From positions 66,459,233-66,523,232 of the forward strand of contig NC_086377.1 of NCBI RefSeq assembly GCF_036588685.1: 64,000 nt of DNA, read 5' to 3'. The notes beneath the pieces were generated by a model. The model saw nothing but the letters and a program-made list of their open reading frames with translations. It did no database searches and had not been told where the DNA came from. This document shows positions 12,480 through 26,200 of this stretch, piece by piece. Origin of the DNA: Mytilus trossulus (Eukaryota > Mollusca > Bivalvia > Mytilida > Mytilidae). Within the stretch, counting starts at the first letter, position 1. Each line of letters opens with the position of its first letter. Both the position numbers and the translations under genes were made by a program.

Positions 12480-13090
12480 TTTTTTAGGCAAACAACTCAT
12501 ATTTGACTTCTAAAAACACACAAGAGTGAACCGCTGAAATGTCTCACCTACTTTAATGATGACCATTGAGTTTATGAGTCATAGATTATGGTTTCAGTAC
12601 AAGTATCACAGACAATTAACATTTCAGATCAATTCTGTCAGATTCACATGCACACCTAACAATAATTCCATACACCAAATATAGTTGACACATTGCCTTG
12701 AAGTATTTGATAAAAGACCAAAACACTTAACATTGATCAATGAATCATGAAAATTAGATCAAGGTCAGATGAAACCTGCAAGACTGACATGTATCCCTTA
12801 CAATCATAACATATACACAACATATACTTGACCTACTACTTCCAGTATTTTAGATATGGATCAAATCACAGAACTTTAACACAAAATGAGGTCAAGGTCA
12901 GAAGAAACCTGTCTGACTGAAATGTAGACATTGCAAGGAACCCCTATGCCAAATTTAGTTATCCTATTACTCTAAATATGCAGAAATTTACATGACAATC
13001 ATTGTTCTTTCTATAAGCGGATGCTGAATCATAAAAATGAGGTTAAGGGCAATGCACATTAGACAGAGGGAATTTCAGTAACATCTGGTA
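12480..13090 (+). repeat. Dispersed molluscan repeat with internal 'aaatgaggtcaaggtcag' blocks
   Basis: Blocks of the form 'aggtcaaggtcagaagaaacc' minus its last base, 'tgtatcccttacaatcat' and 'atatacttgaccta' recur two to three times with about 170-bp spacing. No coding frame. I recognise this as a common intergenic repeat of bivalves (recalled, not searched). Confidence 0.55.
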
Positions 13091-13276
13091 TCTGCAGCAA
13101 CCAGGTCTTCTATTTTTTCGAAATATAAAGCTTTATATAAATAGACAAGAACTGTGATGAAAGGTGTTTTAAGAAAAATGATCCTGTACATGATAAAGTT
13201 TATTGTCATGTATTATAATTCTAAATCCTTAAATATTGCATAAGACCCTCAAAAACAGCATACACAACATATGTTT

Positions 13277-13396
13277 AAATCACAGGCACTTGTTTCTATC
13301 CATACGAAGGTCGACTATCCATATAAATAGAAGAAGCTTCTTCTATTTATATGGATAGTCTACCTTCATATGGATTGAAACAAGTGCCTGTGATTT
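13277..13396. repeat. 120-bp near-perfect palindrome
   Basis: Two 60-base arms meet at the centre (13336/13337, gaagaagcttcttc) with no loop. Only three mismatched pairs are seen. The outer ends are aaatcacaggcac and gtgcctgtgattt. It could extrude as a cruciform or give a long hairpin RNA. No transposon termini or target duplication were identified around it. Confidence 0.95.
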
Positions 13397-13783
13397 GAAT
13401 ATTTGAAAATACATTCAGACTAGATCTACGAACCTGATACTGTGAATATCTTAGAACCACAGACAATACATACATAGATACAAGTAGACCATTTCTAATA
13501 AACCCATATAATTCAAACAGATTGTATCCTGTCAAATCTAGTTTTACTTGGTAAAATTAGTAAAGTCATCACTTAATAAATAAATTCACAAATGCTTAGC
13601 AAAGATATTAAGTCCAATTCAGGGTTTATATTGCACTCAATTATTCCTTCTGTAAACAGGACATGTGACTTTGAATATGACAGTACTTGTACAACCGTGT
13701 TGAAACAATTTTCTCTTTTGCTTTCTATCTTTTGCTGTTTTATTTTCTATATGATGCAAGTTACATTTATACGCCATCTCTAT

Positions 13784-14241
13784 AATTGGTCCGAGACCAC
13801 AATTGTCGTCCCTTGATTTTCGTTGTTCACGAATATAGTCCCTAGTGTTAAAATTGGGTTACTTGCCATTAATTTTTATACTCCTTCCAAATTTATTTCT
13901 CCATGTTTAATGCCTCAAATTGTAAGTAGGGGGGTGAAATTACACTGTAAAAAAATTTGGGTTCAGAATTTTACAGGAAAGTAGTGATTTGGTCCAGCTG
14001 AAAAAGGTTAAAAATAGCACTTTGGAAGCTGTCAAAAGATTTCAAGACACCCTAAACACAAAATTGTCCATATTTTGAGTTAGAGGCGATGAAGTTTTCT
14101 ATAATTTTGATATAATTTGTCCCAAAAATAGTACAACACACTGTAAAAATTTCATTGAGAAAGCGCAGGTGGGATTTTTTAAATTTTTATTTATGTTCTA
14201 AAAGAAATGCACTACGAATTAATTGTGTTCTCGGACCAATT
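13784..14241. mobile_element. MITE with 21-bp terminal inverted repeats
   Basis: The left end is aattggtccgagaccacaatt (13784-13804 less the final bases in this count). The right end, 14221-14241, is its inverse with one mismatch (ggtccgagaacacaatt when reversed). There is no coding region. Length is about 458 bp. Confidence 0.8.
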
Positions 14242-14901
14242 GGAACAGGTTTCATTTTGATGTGCATATTGGATAAAATCAAATCAATCAAAACATGTTT
14301 AATTAATTTTGTTCTTTATTATAAAACTTTCATTTTTTTTCTAAATTTGTATATAGGTTAATGAATGCAGTAGCATAAATACCTGAATAAAGTTTATACA
14401 ACATTTAAAGAAAATTATCTATACATTAGTGACATGCATACAGCACAGTTTATATGTATCATGCATTATATTATGGTATAAAACAAAATAGACAAAAAGG
14501 TATTCAAACTACCATAAAATATAGAGCAAGAGGTCACAAGAGGTTTTGAGGGTTGTTTTGTTAAATAGAAAGACTAATTCAATAAGCATTTTTATTATAT
14601 AATATAGACCACACTAATTAATTAAGAAGTTTACCATTTTCAAAAATTGATAATGCACAAGCAATTTATTTTAGAAGAGACAATATTTAATGAATTTCTT
14701 TTATACATTTGATAATTGTAAATTCCTTGATAATGACTTATTGACTTTCACTCTTGTAACTCTGAATCCTTTGACTCAATCTTTCTGTTTTTCAACACAC
14801 AACATCAACAATCAACAAGCATAAAATATTAAATATTAAATATGTTTATCATAAATTTAATTAAAATCATTTGCAAAAATGAATTATTAGCATATAATAA
14901 T

Positions 14902-16284
14902 CATTATAGTCCAGTCCATTAAGCCAAAATTGGACCCTTACCTCAAAGTAATTGCAACAGAAGACTATAAAGTTTTAAACTTAAGCATTATACCCCCCAA
15001 AAAAAACAGAAAAAAGTCCAACAAAATATAACTTGAGGAAGACTATAAAAATATAAAGATTTTATAATTCCTATGGAGATTTGCATTACAATGGGAGATA
15101 ACTCTGCCAAAAAGGCAGAATATCAATAAAAATTGATACAAAATTATAACTTTATGGCTTCTATACAGCAGAATGTATTGATTCTTGATATTTTAGCTGA
15201 CCTTCGAGTATAAAAAATAACTCTAAATGTGTATCATATCAAGCTTCAACCAAGATTCTGTAATTCATAGTTGACCATTTATTAAAAAATTTAATATGTC
15301 AAGGTAAAGAACCTCAAATTTAATAAATTAAGCAAAAATAATTAAGCATAGGTTTTTCTTTTTGTGGTTTAAATATAGATTCTACCACTGCATCGAGAGT
15401 AATACAATATTTATCCATTCCAGACAGTTAAATTTTCAAATTTAAAACACGAGGCTTGCCCGAGCGTTTTAAATATTTAAAATTTAACTGTCGAGAGTGG
15501 ATAAATATCGTATTACACGATATTTGGTGGTGGAATCTGTTTCTCTAATGATTTTCTAACATTATGAAGGCAAACTTATTCCTTCATTTCCAATGATCTG
15601 CAAAAAGATGTGTTCTTTCTATGTGACGACATCAGGTATGGTCGCCTTTTTTCATGTCGTCACAATAGGAATTTCAGAGGAGAGCAAGAAAATTTGACGT
15701 CATAATCAGATTTTAACCAATGAAGTACTGAGATCAAAAGAACCACATGTTGATTATTTTTTTTTTAATAAAATGGGTGCAGAAAGGGATAAATTGAGGA
15801 AGAATTAGAGAAGTCTTTTTAAACAAAGTAGATGCTGAAAAAAGATATAATACCAAATTTTCACATTATTTTTTCAAAATGGTCACAAAGCCACAAATTT
15901 GCAATTTCTTTAATGAAAAATGTGCAAAAACAATAGAAATACCTATAACACTTTGGTTTTGTACATTTCAAGTGCGGGAGATGATATAATACAGTCAAAT
16001 ACGAACTAATAACCCAATTAAAATATCATGCTTTACATGAATTTTAGGAAAATCAACAAAAAACTGACAAAAAAGACTCATTTTTGCTGAGTTATCTTTC
16101 CTTTTCAATGTTGGAAATTAAAATTGCTGATTTTGAGTTTTCCTCAAGTTAGATTCTATTGGACCTTTTTCTGTGTATATCTGGAGCTTAATTTTATATA
16201 GATTAGAACTGAAACATTTTCTGTTGCAATTAGTTTGAGGTCAAACCTTAGATTGACTGGATAAGTTTTGACTGGACTATTATG
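14902..16284. mobile_element. Foldback element, about 1.4 kb, with long inverted arms
   Basis: The left end cattatagtccagtc pairs with the right end gactggactattatg. Further in, 'ctcaaagtaattgcaacag' pairs with 'ctgttgcaattagtttgag', 'agaaaaaagtcc' with 'ggacctttttct', 'aacttgagga' with 'tcctcaagtt', and 'gggagataactc' with 'gagttatctttcc'. The arms therefore extend about 230 bp each. A second, unrelated hairpin element (15379-15538) is nested in the middle. No coding sequence. Confidence 0.8.
15379..15538. mobile_element. Nested hairpin MITE
   Basis: The arms 'gattctaccactg', 'aatacaatatttatcca' and 'cagttaaattttcaaattta' pair in order with 'ttaaaatttaactg', 'tggataaatatcgtatt' and 'ggtggtggaatc'. 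The loop is around 'gaggcttgcccgagc'. It sits near the centre of the larger foldback element. Confidence 0.75.
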
Positions 16285-16928
16285 TATGTTTTTTCTGTAT
16301 TTACAACATTTAAAAATCACATTGTGAGGTAAATTGAAAATTCTCTATGCAACAAAGAAAATCTCAATTGAAAAATGAGATTAAAAACTAACCAAAATTA
16401 TACAAAAAGAATCACTGATGTGACACTTTCAAGTTTTTTTGTATGAAGTCTTCCTAATTTTTTGTATTATGTATGCCAATATTATCTTTTTTTTTAGAGG
16501 CATCCATAGTAGACAGTCCTTATGGTATGGTATTTTTTTTCTTCAAAACTAAATATAATGTGGGGAGGGATTAATACTACACATAACAAGAAGTAAAAAA
16601 CATATATGCATGTCTGAGTTATCCAAGGATGACATCTTAATCTTATGCAATAAAAAAAATACAAAGAAAGTAACCTTACTAAAAACTTCAAATAGTTGTC
16701 CTTGGTACTCAAGTAGGAACAGGTATAAAAAAAACCAACAACATCTATAACATATCTTAAAAGGAGTAATTACAAAACAGATATATAAAAAAAATACATT
16801 TCCAGAATTTTACATTTATACTCTATAACCATCATAGTGGTAAAACATTAACAAAAACTAAAAACTAAGTACAATAAAACCAGTCTTCTCTGTTCTTTAA
16901 AATTGTTCTTGTCCTTCACTCTTTGACA
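16285..16928. other. Presumed 3' flank or 3' UTR of the minus-strand gene
   Basis: No coding frame. It follows the stop codon of the minus-strand gene model (TAG at 16931-16929) in that gene's direction. AT-rich with T runs. A transcript end was not located. Confidence 0.3.
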
Positions 16929-16958
16929 CTAGTATCGGAACTTGAAGTCTTGATCAAC
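16929..16958 (-). CDS. Terminal exon of the unrecognised minus-strand gene
   Basis: The acceptor is ttctattttag. Nine codons (VDQDFKFRY) and a TAG stop follow. In a different frame the same stretch reads to TGA a few codons later, but only this frame is in phase with exon 3. Confidence 0.45.
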   Translation of the reverse strand, partial: VDQDFKFRY

Positions 16959-19900
16959 CTAAAATAGAATTGCTTTCATGTAAATTCACAAATATGGTTC
17001 AATTATTGAAATAAACATGCATTTAAAATGAACAAAAATATAAACTTTGAACTGTTTTGATCATAGTTCTACCAGATGGCTGGCTTTTCGAATGATATAA
17101 TAAACTCAAATTGGAATGGTGTCATTTTCTGATCTTCCTGTTTGGGTATGGTGCAAAACATACCTTTTTGTTTTAAAAATATTTTAACAAGTAATTTTCA
17201 TTATACTGCTGGAACATCTTTAGCTTGAAAAGGTAGATCAAACTATGAAAAAACTAAGTGTGATTTAAATTTATAAAAACAAAAAACGTTTAGAATCAAG
17301 GGCAGATAATTACATTTATTTGATAGGTCAATTGGTGTTTTGTTTTTACGGATAGACAGACAGACAGGGTCATTTCTATATTCACCTAAAAACTTTGTTG
17401 GGTGTTTTTAACATTAGTTTGATAAAGAACAAGATTTTACCATGGCAGAGGGGTTTAAACAATAATCTACAATAGATTTAGCATACAGTACAGTGTAACA
17501 ATTATATAAAAAATATTTCATTATTTTTTTTGAATTTAGATCAGGTATCTGCTTGTTAAAGACACCCTTATAGATTTCGAAAAAGAGCAGGTTGATGCCC
17601 CTACAAGAGCATACATATAAAGGGATTAATATTTAGTTGCAAAACTTGTTTCCCAATACACTATAAATAAATATGTTTAAACTAAACTAAGGTATCTTCT
17701 TATTTTGAAATCAAAGGAAAGACAACAAAAAACAAAAACTAAGAAGACCATAAATGTTGATTTTTTGTTCATGATACAATAAACATACCTGCCATTTATA
17801 TCCATCACCGACAGCAAATGGCTCAAGGTGAAGGATTTCCTTAGTTGCAAGTATTCATATTTTAGTGTTTTATTTTGCTTTCAACTCCATTGTTAGAAAT
17901 TACTGAGACATTTATTCTGTTATTTCTGTCAGCTTAAACCCATCTCTGAAAAAGATATTCATTACATGCAATATATGCCAAGTTTACATTGTTTTATATG
18001 TTTATAATGAACTGAGAGACACATCAAAGTATTTTACATGCAATATATTCCCAGTATAAATTGATTTCAAGGTTTACAATAAACTGATAGTCACATGCAT
18101 CTCAGTACAATATTTCCCAGTATGAATTGTTTTGAAGTTTGATTTGAATAGACTGATAGTCACATCTCAGTATTTTATATGCAATATATCCCCAGTATAA
18201 ATTGTTTTATAGGTTTATAGATAACCCATAGTCACATCTCAGTTTTATAAATGCAATATTTGCATGTTATAAATTGTTTTCCATGTTAAAAGAAGACCAA
18301 TAGTCACATCTCAGTATTTTACATGCAATATTTGCCTGGTGTAAATTGTTTTTAGGTTTATAGAACACATAAATTGTTTTCTATGTTAATAGAAGACCAA
18401 TAGTCACATCTCAGTATTTCACATGGAATATTTGCCTGGTGTAAATTGTTTTCTATGTTTATAGAAGACCCATAGTCACATCTCAGTTTTTTTACATGCA
18501 ATAATAGCCCAGTATAAATCGTTTTCTATGTTTATAGAAGACCCATAGCCGTAGTCACATCTCAGTATTTTACATGCAATATTTGTCTGGTATAAATTGT
18601 TTACTAGGTTTAAAGGAGACCCATAGTCACATTTCGGTATTTTAAATGCAATATTTGCCTGTTGTTAATTGTTTTCTATGTTTATAGGAGACCCATAGCC
18701 ATAGTCACATCTCAGTATTTTACATGCAATATTTGCCCAGTATAAATGGTTTTCTAGGTTTGAAGGAGACCCATAGTCACATCTCAGTATTTTACATGCA
18801 ATATTTGCCCAGTATAAATTGTTTTCCAGGTTTGAAGGAGACCCATAGTCACATCTCAGTATTTTACATGCAATATTTGTCTGGTATAAATTGTTTACTA
18901 GGTTTGAAGGAGACCCATAGTCACATCTCAGTATTTTACATGCAATATTTGTCTGGTATAAATTGTTTTCCAGGTTTGGAGGAGACCCATAGTCACATCT
19001 CAGTATTTTACATGCAATATTTGCCCAGTATAAATGGTTTTCTAGGTTTGAAGGAGACCCATAGTCACATCTCAGTATTTTACATGTAATATTTGCGTGG
19101 TGTAAATTGTTTTCTAGTTTTATAGATGACCCATAGCCATAGTCACATCTCAGTATTTTACCTGCAATATTGCCCAGTATAAATGGTTTTCTAGGTTTGA
19201 AGGAGACCCATAGTCACATCTCGGTATTTTACATGCAATATTTGTCTGGTATAAATTGTTTTCTAGGTTTATAGATGACCCATAGTCACATCTAAGTATT
19301 TTTACATGCAATATTTGCCCAGTAAAAATTGTTTTCTATGTTTATAGAAGACCCATAGCCATAGTCACATCTCAGTATTTTACATGCAATATTTGCCCAG
19401 TATAAATTGTTTTCTAGATTTATAAATGACCCATAGTCACATCTCAGTATTTTACATGCAATATTTGACCAGTATGAAATGTTTTCTAGTTTTAAAAGAG
19501 ATCCATAGTCACATCTCAGAATTTTAAATACATTATTTGCCTGGTATAAATTGTTTTCTATGTTTACAGGTGACCAATTGTCACATATCAGTATTTTACA
19601 TGCAATATTTGCCCAGTATAAATTGTTTTCCAGGTTTGAAGGAGACCCATAGTCACGTCTCAGTATTTTACATGCAATATTTGCCTGGTATAAATTTTTT
19701 CTAGGTTTATAGGAGACTCATAGTCACATCTCAGTCCATTAACTGCAATATATAGAGAATAATACATGGCAAAATCCGTATCATATGTCGTATCATCCCG
19801 AGACATCAATATCAGCCCAAGGGCCTTTTTGCCATGTATTATACGCTTTATCATATATTTCAACCGAAGAGTATTATATTATATAAAATGTTTTCTGATC

Positions 19901-20202
19901 CATAGCACTGGGTTACCTTTAGTTCTACTTTTGTTTTGTTTCAAAGGCCTTAAAAGAACTGCTCAATTACTTATCCGAAGCGAAGCACCTTACAATTTGC
20001 GTGCTGTTGTTTTAAAAAAATATTTTGTTTATTATTGTATTTATTTGTGTGTTTTGTACTTTTTATAGTTGCAATAAGTGTGCCAAAAATATGAAAACTT
20101 GACGTTCGTGACGTCACATACCAGACAATGATGTCATTCCAAAAATTGACATATTTTGAAGAAAATTTGTCTTGTGCAAAATAAAATAAAACTGACTTTA
20201 TG

Positions 20203-20235
<33 letters not shown>

Positions 20236-23200
20236 TATGCGATTAAGGGTGCGCATCAAAGTAGCATGATATGGATTAAACAGCAGGCTATTTATCACAT
20301 ATGCAAAACTACTGTATTTACTACTAAACATATGATAATATGCTGTACAGCTTCTTTATGTCAGGAGACCAAATTAAAAATTAAGAATTTTAAGATTTAT
20401 TTTTAGCGGATTAATTATTTATATAATAATGTTGTGTTTTACATTGACTATGCGAAAATAGTACCCAGGGTGAGATACAATAGTGCACGACCCAAAGGGT
20501 CACTATCCCTATGTCGAGCTTTCTGCAACAAAAGTTGCAGGCTCGACAAAAATAGGCAAATGCAAAGGATCTGTAAGATGCATGAACTGCAAACATGGAA
20601 ACGTTAAAAATATTACGTTTCTTGTCACGTGAGATAGCAAATGTCACCTTGGGCTAGAGTACCTCAATATGATTCAGATATACAATAAAACAAATATTTA
20701 ATTTCAAATGTCCGTTTGTTCATCTTATCCATCTACTAGTTAAATTGTAATACATGTACATTTTTGTAATAACATTTTGTAAAACTAAAAAATAAAGATT
20801 GTGATAAATGTTTGTTTAAACCCATATAATCCAATAATATGTATGGTCAGCTCATACTGGACCATACTAGTATTCTCACAGGTCCAACCGTAACGCATAT
20901 AAAAACTATACGGTCCAAATACTCATATGGTCTGGAACATGATATATACATATATATATATATATATATAATATTTTTATACGCTTTATCAAGAGTATAT
21001 ACAGTGGCGTAGCTGGGTCATTTTTACGTGTACGCCCGAACCTTGGCGAGGAATATGAGATGTGCCAAGCGCTCAATATTAAAGCACCTGCTGGTAGTGG
21101 GTTCGAAAGGGACGAAGCCCCCGAAAGCTATCGATAATGAGATACCGTAATGATTCCTGTCAGTAAAAAATCATTGATAGCAACATACTTTTGAATCTAA
21201 ATGGTTTATTTGTTTTGGTTAAATTTTGTAATGTGTTAACTTATGTATCGTGTTAAACTGGAAGCTAGCCTAATGGAAATTGGTTTTAGAGAAAACGTCC
21301 TAACCAATATTACTTTTGAATAAGTTTAAAGGGTACCGTGAGAGAGATTACAATCGACAGTAGCACCTTTTAATGAACACGAACAAAAATATTTCTAAAA
21401 TATGCAATAAAAAAAAAATTTGGAACACCTAGGATTTCTTCCCTCAAAAAGTGAATCAATTTATCATTCCTTTAAAGGGATTTTAAAAAAATCAAAAATT
21501 TTCTTTTATTATTTTCTCTTGAATGAATATTTCACGACAACCTATGAAGGTTTATAAATTCAGCATGTAAAACAATTAATTGCGTAAAGAAGAGTCCGGC
21601 TATCTGTCTATCAGAAAAGAACAGAAAAATTAACGGAAACAAATGCTTTCAAAATTTTAGCTTTAGACATTAGTCATAGAAAAAGCTTCTTCGGCAATTT
21701 CATAAAATTCGATGAATGCTAGACAAGTAGTTAATATAATTGAGAAATAACAAATTGTAGGCCCAAACTGCGATCACTTATTAATTGCAGAAAGAAAAAC
21801 ATTTTGTCCTTAAAATGCGGGAAAATTAAAGATATAATTGCATTATTATATTGCTCTGAATATACTCTTTTGATCATAAACAGTTTCTGTCCAACTTTCG
21901 TAAAATTTCAAGGAGAGTCATTTTAAAAATAGACTTTATCCACATTCGGAATCTAAATATTGACGCCGCTTTGTCTCGCTTTTGGGATATAAATCGCAGG
22001 CTCGACAAAAATACAGACGGCATATCGAATCTTAACAGATAGTGAATTGCTTTAAATATAAGAAATTTTAAAGCACGTAAAATACATAGTAGATTCAGAC
22101 TTTTACAAAAATTCGAACAAATATATTAAATGATCTATTTGAGTAAGTTAAGTCCCTTTTTATTCAAAATTACAATCCATTGAAGAAAAAAAGTACAAGA
22201 TTGATGTGCTTTTGACCAGTTTTTCTTATTCTATGTCGATTATTTGTTTATTTTCAAAATTCAAGTGTACGCCCGGGCGTTTTGACGTAAACGTAGCTAC
22301 GCGCATGATATATCATGTATATGATTGCTTTCTGATCCATAGAACCTGGGTTACCTTCATTTTTTCTTTTCTATTGTTTTAAAAGCTTTAAAAGAACTGC
22401 TCAATTACTCATCAGAAGTACGTGGGTTACCTTACAATTTGTGTGCTGTTGTTTTAAAAAAATAAATTGTGTTTTTTGTGTGTTTTGTATGGTATTTCAT
22501 GGAGTTCTTTTTTTTATATTTGCATTTCATGTGTCAGAAATATGAAAATTTGACCATTGTGACGTCACATTCCAAACAATGATGTCAGTCAATAAATTGT
22601 GTCACGCCAGAATGACCGTAACGTTCATTTAGGACCCATTTTGAGGAAAAATGTTCTGAAGAAGCTTGCATGAATTAATACAGTGTTTATCATGTAACCA
22701 GGTGCTCCGCAGGGCACAGCTTTATACAACCCCAGAGGTCATTCCCTGAACAGTTGCGCATCAAAATTAATGTGTAATGTTTCATCAATATTAGCAGATC
22801 AGAGGGGTTGCACTTGCAAAAAGGATGGACATACAGAGGAATGACAGAGGGGTTAACTACAAGTCTCCGGCACATATTCCATTCATATAATATTAGACAT
22901 TATTTTCATACCTTAATATCAAAGGTGGTCTTAGTTTTGTCTCCTTTTGCACGCACAAGAAGTCTCACTACTTCAGCATAAGTCATCTTTGATGAACTAG
23001 ATGCTGTATTAGATGGTGAAGTTGCAATCCCAATTATGAAGTGTTCTTACTGGGTCTTCTGTCATTTCCATTGGTACAACTTGCTTCAGGTTGATATTCC
23101 CTAGAATAAAAAAGCTTCTCAACCTTTTCTGAAGTTTGTAAATCATATCTAAAAAAATATAATCTGTATACAAAAGTTTGTAGGATCAGCCATAGATTTG

Positions 23201-26200
23201 GCAATTTTCCATTTAATAATAAAGGAGCATTAGTACAGGTTACTCAAGAACAGTAACAGTGATGCAGTTCAAATTTTACCTTGATCTGTGCTGAAACTAC
23301 TATGTGTACTATAGTTATTAGTAGTCTAGTTCAGATCATATATGTTTTGTGGTAACAAGCAGTGTATAAGTTTTATTGTTGTAACAAACTAAAGTTAGAG
23401 ACTAGAAAAGAAAGATTTTTTGCATAATTAGGGGGGATAACTTACGAATGGTCAAAGTAATGCCACTCAATTTCAAATTAAATTGATCACTATCATCAAT
23501 CAGTGTTTTGTGAAAAAAAGAATTGTGTGAAACTTAAGTAAGAAAATTAAAAACCAATTTCTGTACAGACAGACATATATGCATGGAGAACATTGTGACA
23601 ACAGTAGAAGTTAATGCCTCTTCTACTAGCGTTTGGGCATTAAAAAAAGTTATAATTGTCCTACTTTCCAACTTTTCAAAATGCCCATGGTGGTTGAATA
23701 TGTAAGATGGCTCTTACAGTCCTAAAAAACATTCAAGGGGGCATTCAAATGCATTTTAATGTTGGTTTTTAGCTTCTTCATGCTATCAATACCTACCATG
23801 CCTATCATGCCTATAGCCTTTGTAATATTAACAGTTTTCAGGGCCGTAACTACATATGACTGAGGAAGGGGAGGCAGTTGCCTCCCCTGAATTTTCTACA
23901 CCTGCAAAATTTCAAGTAATAAAATGAAATATTGACAATATGTACACGAAGAATTTCAATTTATATTATAAACAACACAAGTTTACAGTTAAACAATGTT
24001 ATCATGATACGTGATATGTGTAATTTTTCAGATTTTTTAGTGAAACGTTTCAGTATTTGTTTGGAATTTTTTTTCCTGTGGCCGTCTGTCTGTTATTCAG
24101 TATTCGTACGAGAACACATATTAAACTTTGATTTTTGACAATTTTGAATAAACCTTAACTGTTCACATTTATTTAGAACTCAATTAAGCATAGGAAGTTC
24201 CCTTTGTACTGTGAATCTTTAATAATATCGGAAATTCGTAACCAGCTGAATCAGCAGTTGGATCATTTATTTTTATCGTTTCCTGATCGTACGAGAACAT
24301 TATGGTCAATGTCTTTAAAATATTTAAACACTCCCATTCGTTGTAGCAGGGACTTTCTTTACTAAGTATACTAGTATAAATTTCAAAATAGAAAGTCCCT
24401 GGTTGTAGTTATATACATGTACATGTCTGTTCAGCTTTCAACAATATTGAAATTCAGGGTCCTCGATAAAAAAATATAACTTGCGTTCTATGATCTTGCT
24501 GTATATGTTTTTTCTAACTTATCAGTTTTATTTCTAACAACAAGATTTTTAATTAAGGAATGACTGACATATTTTTTCTGTCTATGAAAAAATAACATAA
24601 AAAGTTTGGTGCACACTGAATAACGCGAGAAGAGGGTTATTCAACAGTGAGCACCACATTTTTTATGTTATTTCGAATAGACAGAAAAAATATTAGTCAT
24701 TTCTTATAATTTAATTCTAAATTCCATTTTAAACCGTAGAAAACCATGATAAAATGTTGATGACGTCATAGTCACATGACTAAATTATGGCTATGGGCTC
24801 ATAACAAAATAACGGTCAGCCAATCAGAAGACATGTTACGTCCAAAATTAAATTATATGTATACAGATAATAATAGTCCATTTGCCAATTACAGATTTGA
24901 TTCTGTAATTACACACTTTTTAAACAAATTACTTTCCTTTGTCAATTGTAGACTGGTTCCAATGACAGTGCAAAGTATGATGAATTGAAAGTGATGTATT
25001 GGCGGTTGAACTAATTTTTCACAATAATAATTTTTTATGTCAAAAGTATTTAGTTTAACAACAAATTAATGTATATAAATTAAAAGATTTGAAAACATTA
25101 AAGATTACTCACATAACACTCAGATGAATTTGCTCGTTCTGCTAGCTCTCCATTATAAATGAAAATTAATGTCCCTCATAAGGGAGACAACTAGAAGAGG
25201 TATCTCTAATAACAGGGTCAATAACGGGAATTGACAAATGGCCTATTGTTTGCATAAAAATTGCTTCCAGGATCCGGCAATACTGATGTGTTTAAAAGAA
25301 AGGAAATTGAAGGAAAACGGGTCATTTAAGCCATTTCAACTTGAGAAAAAAATCCGCGTTCACAAGGTATTTAATGTTAATAATGATAGGTCAAAGTACA
25401 GCCTTCAAGACAGAGCCTTGGCTCACCTCGAACAGTAATTTCAGCTTGTTTTTGAATAAAAATTGTTTCCAGGTTCAAGCAATACCGATGTTTCTTAAAG
25501 TAAGGAAATCGAAGGAAAAAGGGTAACTTTTAGCCATTTTAATGAGAGATCCTGTATTCTGATATGAATGAGAGAAAAAAATCTGCCTCATTCGGCGGCC
25601 TCCAAACCCCTGCCTCCCCTGATTTCAAACCCTAGTTTTGTTTAAAATTGCGGACAAAATTACTCTTTCATCTTAAGTGGTAAAATAAGAAAAATCACAC
25701 CATATACATCTGATGGACATCATGATTTTCTATTCAATAATAAATTGTCACCGTACAAATACTTGTGGCAGGAACATATATATAATGAAGAATCTACAGT
25801 ATGTAGTCAATAGTGCGTTGACTTTTATAACCTTAGTGAGTTCTTAAGGGAATGAAAGACACCTGCTCAGTTTGTCAAGAACCTGATAACACGCTCGTTT
25901 GTCATTTATCTGCGCTACCACCATGTGGCTAATAATAATATCTTGTTTATTTTGCGGCATCCCAGTATTAACATTTGCAATTTCCTATACCTATAAATGG
26001 TCAATTTCATTAGCGAAACGTTGAATTTGTATCTCGCCAAGGTGACGATGGTATTAGTGGCAAGGTTTCGGTGCAAAATATAGTTGACATTCATTTTGTG
26101 TCCGGACACACGGACACAAAACTATTATTATGTACAATAAGTTTGGAGATTTCCGATAGCATTAGAAATTTTCAATTGGGCGCTTCACAGGAACTATCTC

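Noticed and set aside
18724..19089. 121-codon frame with a perfect 24-residue repeat
   Set aside because: This is the homogeneous core of the 72-bp minisatellite. The frame breaks at once where units vary, and it is flanked by the same repeat out of frame.
20200..20331. Frames through the poly-A tract (poly-Lys or poly-Phe)
   Set aside because: Low-complexity artefact of a 28-base A run.
20513..20550. Short hairpin resembling a bacterial terminator or tRNA arm
   Set aside because: It is a repeat word shared with 21990-22012. There is no cloverleaf and the context is an animal intron.
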